Source of the DNA: Chloroflexota bacterium
GTDB taxonomy: Bacteria; Chloroflexota; Anaerolineae; Anaerolineales; Anaerolineaceae
Length of the DNA: 64,000 nucleotides
Assembly: GCA_012517865.1 (NCBI GenBank)
Contig: JAAYUC010000040.1
Span: 1-64,000, forward strand
Reading direction: 5' to 3'
The position numbers and the translations under genes were made by a program. Shown one piece after another: positions 60,989-64,000 of this stretch (position 1 is its first letter; every line of letters starts with the position of its first letter). The notes below the pieces were generated by a model. The model was not told the origin of the DNA, did not search any database, and saw only the letters and a program-made list of their open reading frames with translations.

Positions 60989-62490
60989 AGATCCCTCGCG
61001 TTATCTTTTCTATGCAGGTATTGTTCCACAAATTTTACCGCTTCCGCTCTGCTGTATATCTCACCAGCCGCCTGAGCTTCGCGCAGTTCTTCCAGCAGCC
61101 TGCCAATCAGCGCCCCTGGCTGCAATCCAAATTCGCGCTGCAAGTCATCCCCATTCAGCAGCATTGTCGGCGCAACCACCTGCCCTTGCTTCGAAAACCA
61201 AGCCTCAAGCAGGGCAAGGACAGCTTGCAGTTCCCGCTGCCAATTTGCAGGTTCCAACGTGCTTTCAAAGGCAGCCAATACATCCGCCAGGCTGAGCAGC
61301 GCCACATCCACGCCTGCCTCCCCCAGGTCTCGAAAATAACGATATACAGCGCGGTCGGTCAGTTCGGTGCCTTCCTTGGAAAAAAAGTGCAGCCGCATGT
61401 GATTCGCCGTGACAAGCTGCAGGTATTCCATTTCCAGGCGTCCGAGCATCAAAGCCTGCGCGCGCTTCGAAACCAGTGCAGCGCTGACGCGGTCGTGCCC
61501 GATAAAGCGCGTTTTCCCGCGGGCATCTTCAGTCTGAGCATGCGGTTTGCCGCTGTCATGGTACAGTGCCGCCAGCAGCAAAAGCGACCAGCGTGAGCGA
61601 TTTCCCTGTACCGGATGTATGAACCACTCTTTAAGGCGGCTGGCAAAGGGTTGTAACGTTTCGCAAGCCTGCCGAAGAAATTCATTCGCCCCTGGCATTC
61701 TGCCAAAACGAAAGAAGTCCCAAAATGCCTTAAGGTAGAAGACCACCCGCAGCGTGTGAGTCCACAGGTCGTGCACGTGCGGCGGAAAAGCCGGCACCTG
61801 CCTGGCCGCGATTAACTCCGGGAATAATTGCTCGACAGCTCCCAGGGCTTCCATCTGTCGGAAGGCATTTTCCAGGTCTTCCAGGTCAAATATCTTAAAT
61901 AACTCGTCTCGCACCCTCTCACCAGAAACGCGCTCAAGGCCCGGAACGGAATTTCGCATTAATGCAAAGGTTTCCGGCTCGGCAGTTAACTGGTAAGCCA
62001 GACTTAACCGCACACCCCGTAGTACGCGCAGCGGGTCCAGCTCCATGGACCGGAAAGAGGCGGCTCGCAGACGTTTATCGCGCAGGTCGCGCTCCCCACC
62101 AAGCAAATCTATAAGTTCATCCGGGTGATTGAGATCAATGGCAAGGGTATTGATGGTGAAATCGCGGGAGCGCAGGTCTTCCAATAAGCTGCCCCCAGTG
62201 AAGCTGACAAAATCCAAAATGAATTCCTCGGCTTTGCCCTGGTCCAGAATCAGGCGGGCGGTCTGGCGTTCATCATCAAGCGTGAAACCCACCGCGCCCA
62301 ACTTCCGCCGAACCTTTTTTGCCAGGAGCAGGGAATTATCCGGTACCAGAAAGTCGAAATCATTGACCTTAAGACCCAACAGCGCGTCCCGGACGGCACC
62401 TCCCACCAGATAAACCGGCACCCCGGCCGGCTGGCAGGAAGCGACCACCTCAAAGATCGCGCGGCTGCGGTCGTCAGCAAGGAGGCTCAT
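60985..62490 (-). CDS. cca: CCA tRNA nucleotidyltransferase / poly(A) polymerase family protein with HD domain
   Basis: A 501-residue class II nucleotidyltransferase. VYLVGGAVRDALLGLKVNDFDFLV gives the G-G and D-x-D catalytic motifs (D44, D46). DLRSRDFTINTLAIDL and DPLRVLRGVRLS are typical motifs B and C. An HD domain (LAALYHDSGKPHAQ) lies in the C-terminal half. Family members add CCA, or only A or CC, to tRNA 3' ends. The tRNA-Leu in this window already encodes CCA, so a repair role is possible. Confidence 0.88.
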   Translation of the reverse strand: MSLLADDRSRAIFEVVASCQPAGVPVYLVGGAVRDALLGLKVNDFDFLVPDNSLLLAKKVRRKLGAVGFTLDDERQTARLILDQGKAEEFILDFVSFTGGSLLEDLRSRDFTINTLAIDLNHPDELIDLLGGERDLRDKRLRAASFRSMELDPLRVLRGVRLSLAYQLTAEPETFALMRNSVPGLERVSGERVRDELFKIFDLEDLENAFRQMEALGAVEQLFPELIAARQVPAFPPHVHDLWTHTLRVVFYLKAFWDFFRFGRMPGANEFLRQACETLQPFASRLKEWFIHPVQGNRSRWSLLLLAALYHDSGKPHAQTEDARGKTRFIGHDRVSAALVSKRAQALMLGRLEMEYLQLVTANHMRLHFFSKEGTELTDRAVYRYFRDLGEAGVDVALLSLADVLAAFESTLEPANWQRELQAVLALLEAWFSKQGQVVAPTMLLNGDDLQREFGLQPGALIGRLLEELREAQAAGEIYSRAEAVKFVEQYLHRKDNARDL

Positions 62491-63031
62491 ACTTGGAAAG
62501 GTCCACTACCCCGATGAAAGGCAGGTTTCGATAAAATTCATCCATATCGAGTCCGTAACCAAAGACAAATTTGTCCTCAATCGCGAACCCACGGTACCTC
62601 ACCGGCACTTCCACCTCCCGGCGGGAGACCTTATCCAACAGGGTACATACATACAGCGACGCCGGGTCGCGGGTTTTTAGCAAATCAATCACCGATGCCA
62701 GTGTTCTTCCGCTGTCAATGATGTCTTCGACGATTAATACGTGCCGTCCGGCGATGCTGGTGTTCAAATCCAACGTAATCCGCACCTCTCCGGAGGAACG
62801 CCGGGCTCCCGCCCCATAAGACGAGACTGCCATAAATTCAAACGCCAGCGGCACGGAAATTTGCCGCACCAGATCGGTCATGAACATTACCCCTCCGCGC
62901 AGAATGCAAATGACCAGGAGTTCCTTGCCGGCATAATCCCGCGAAATTTCGGCTCCCAATTCCTTAATCCGCGCCGAAAGTTGGTCTTCCGTAATTAAAA
63001 CTTCACTTAGGAAATTACTGTAATTCTGCAT
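62474..63031 (-). CDS. hpt: Hypoxanthine phosphoribosyltransferase
   Basis: A 185-residue purine salvage enzyme making IMP and GMP from hypoxanthine or guanine and PRPP. LLVICILRGGVMFMTDLVRQI and the PRPP loop HVLIVEDIIDSGRTLASV are diagnostic. DKFVFGYGLDMDEFYRNLPFIG is the C-terminal base-contact region. The ATG at 63031 follows AAGAGGCAGGGT. It overlaps the cca gene by 17 bases. Confidence 0.94.
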   Translation of the reverse strand: MQNYSNFLSEVLITEDQLSARIKELGAEISRDYAGKELLVICILRGGVMFMTDLVRQISVPLAFEFMAVSSYGAGARRSSGEVRITLDLNTSIAGRHVLIVEDIIDSGRTLASVIDLLKTRDPASLYVCTLLDKVSRREVEVPVRYRGFAIEDKFVFGYGLDMDEFYRNLPFIGVVDLSKYEPPC

Positions 63032-63041
63032 ACCCTGCCTC

Positions 63042-63614
63042 TTAATCTCTGGGAACCTGGTGGCAGCGGCGGCAGCGCGCCTCGTACAACTCAGACGCGC
63101 CGACAATCACAATCGGGTCGTTGTAGTGCGCAGGTTTGCCGTTCACCAACCTTTGCGTGCGGGAAGCCGGCTCACCACAAACCATGCAAATCGCGCTGAG
63201 TTTGTCCACATATTCAGCCTTTACGATGAGAACCGGCATGCAGCCAAAGGGTTCGCCGCGGAAATCGGTGTCCAGGCCGGTCACGATCACGCGTATGCCT
63301 CTGTCCGCCATCTGACTCACCACATCCACAATGCCGTCATCAAAAAACTGGGCTTCATCAATGCCGACCACCGTGGTTTCTGGTTCAAGATGCGCCAGTA
63401 TTTCAGCGGAAGTGCTGATTGGCAGCGCGGCAAAGTCTGCCCCGGAATGCGAAGTGACTTTCGCGAAGGCGTACCGGTCGTCAATGACCGGTTTAAAGAC
63501 CTGCACTTTCTGACGCGCGATTGTTGCCCGCCTGAGCCTTCTGATCAACTCCTCTGTCTTGCCACAGAACATCGAGCCTGTAATGACTTCCACTGAACCA
63601 TATTGATGCGCCAT
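63042..63614 (-). CDS. tdk: Thymidine kinase
   Basis: A 190-residue type II thymidine kinase. The P-loop is [15 protein letters not shown]. The lasso and base site include [14 protein letters not shown]. Two CxxC pairs ([13 protein letters not shown] and CRRCH) bind structural zinc. ATG 63614 follows TTGGAGGATAC, which directly abuts the T tail of the upstream terminator, leaving no room for a separate promoter. It precedes hpt by 10 bases, forming a nucleoside salvage pair. Confidence 0.94.
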   Translation of the reverse strand: MAHQYGSVEVITGSMFCGKTEELIRRLRRATIARQKVQVFKPVIDDRYAFAKVTSHSGADFAALPISTSAEILAHLEPETTVVGIDEAQFFDDGIVDVVSQMADRGIRVIVTGLDTDFRGEPFGCMPVLIVKAEYVDKLSAICMVCGEPASRTQRLVNGKPAHYNDPIVIVGASELYEARCRRCHQVPRD

Positions 63615-63630
63615 GTATCCTCCAATTAAA

Positions 63631-63656
63631 AAAGGCAGGTTTTGAACCCTGCCTTT
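63631..63656 (-). terminator. Terminator between the alpha-CTD-like gene and tdk
   Basis: AAAGGCAGG-GTTCAAAA-CCTGCCTTT then TTT on the minus strand. It lies 17 bases upstream of the tdk ATG. Confidence 0.75.
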
Positions 63657-63687
63657 AAGTTTAACGGAAAAACTCCGGTTGTGCGAG

Positions 63688-64000
63688 TTAAACTTCGATC
63701 TCGGAAGCCGCCGCGGGCAGTTCATAGCCCAGCTGGCGCAGCTGCTTCTTGAGGTCAATCAGAGATTTTCGCCCGAAACCTTCAACTTCGAGCAGAGCTT
63801 TTTCGCCGCCCTCGAGACGAGCGAGCACATCGCCAACCGTGGTCATTTCCGCGGCTGCCAGCGCGGCAATCGCTTTCGGGGTGAGAGCGAGTTCAGTCAG
63901 CGGACGGCTCAGGGAAGTTTTGGCTTCGGCCTGGGCTTTCAAATCCGCGACATAATCCTGGCGAACCTGCAGACGCTTGTAGAAGCGGTCCACCTGACCT
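63688..64000 (-). CDS. Partial protein ending in an RNA polymerase alpha C-terminal-like domain
   Basis: The minus-strand frame runs off the right edge. The last 70 residues read [33 protein letters not shown] then [27 protein letters not shown]. This is the helix-hairpin-helix fold of the alpha C-terminal domain. The preceding [19 protein letters not shown] is helical and not obviously part of a standard alpha subunit. It could be the end of rpoA or of a separate alpha-CTD-containing protein. Upstream sequence is needed to decide. Confidence 0.7.
   Translation of the reverse strand, partial: GQVDRFYKRLQVRQDYVADLKAQAEAKTSLSRPLTELALTPKAIAALAAAEMTTVGDVLARLEGGEKALLEVEGFGRKSLIDLKKQLRQLGYELPAAASEIEV

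Overview
The window looks like a chromosomal segment of an anaerobic, probably fermentative member of the Chloroflexota (class Anaerolineae is my best guess). This is an inference from gene content, not from an rRNA gene. The signs are a two-subunit 2-oxoacid:ferredoxin oxidoreductase, a fused ADP-forming acyl-CoA synthetase, a pyrophosphate-type phosphofructokinase with pyruvate phosphate dikinase, an archaeal-type phosphoglycerate mutase, and Thr/Pro-rich linkers in LysM surface proteins. Base composition is moderately GC-rich and fairly even. I see no insertion sequence, prophage, CRISPR array or rRNA operon. Two gene remnants or broken genes are present.

Layout. 1-4400 (minus): a very large secreted calcineurin-like phosphoesterase built of duplicated surface modules. 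It is cut by an in-frame amber codon after residue 205 and runs off the left edge. 4400-5320: gene-poor, with two strong hairpin terminators, a good orphan promoter and a doubtful small ORF. 5320-16700: apgM, a GarR-type reductase, ADP-forming acetyl-CoA synthetase, a HAD phosphatase, a Tat-exported L,D-transpeptidase, a HemW-like radical SAM protein, a zinc-ribbon/LysM membrane protein, thioredoxin reductase and a class III aminotransferase. 16700-27200 (plus): M20 peptidase, DUF1385 and ComEA-like proteins; yqeY, a PgpH-type HD hydrolase, ybeY and an unknown coiled-coil membrane protein; then argF, ornithine aminotransferase and pyruvate kinase. 27500-32400: a FrlB-like SIS protein facing a GntR-korA-korB operon. 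32500-39650: a heterodimeric ABC exporter, then a promoter, a glycine riboswitch and gcvH-gcvPA-gcvPB.

39650-50200: xth, an M23 peptidase, tRNA-Leu(GAG), plsX, an unknown membrane protein, rluB and scpB, a UXS-like epimerase with GtrA, rsmD, a Nudix hydrolase, PPi-type pfk and a GT-C-like membrane protein. 50300-56400: the primary sigma factor preceded by a small overlapping leader ORF, an acidic unknown protein, ndk, a DUF2007-ArsC fusion, and a lipoprotein lytic transglycosylase. 56480-64000 (minus): ppdK, a gene remnant, nitroreductase, alpha/beta hydrolase, CCA-adding-type enzyme, hpt, tdk, and a partial RNA polymerase alpha-CTD-like gene at the right edge.

How the genes fit together. 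ApgM, PPi-PFK, pyruvate kinase and PPDK suggest a pyrophosphate-linked glycolysis. KorAB and ADP-forming acetyl-CoA synthetase could conserve energy from 2-oxoacids made from sugars and amino acids. The glycine cleavage proteins, ornithine aminotransferase and the class III aminotransferase point to amino acid use. Much of the rest is cell-wall remodelling and RNA or translation housekeeping. The most unusual regulatory signals are promoters whose -10 box sits 6-9 bases before an ATG, implying leaderless mRNAs, and terminators placed directly against the Shine-Dalgarno sequence of the next gene. I did not find a clearly new multi-gene system.
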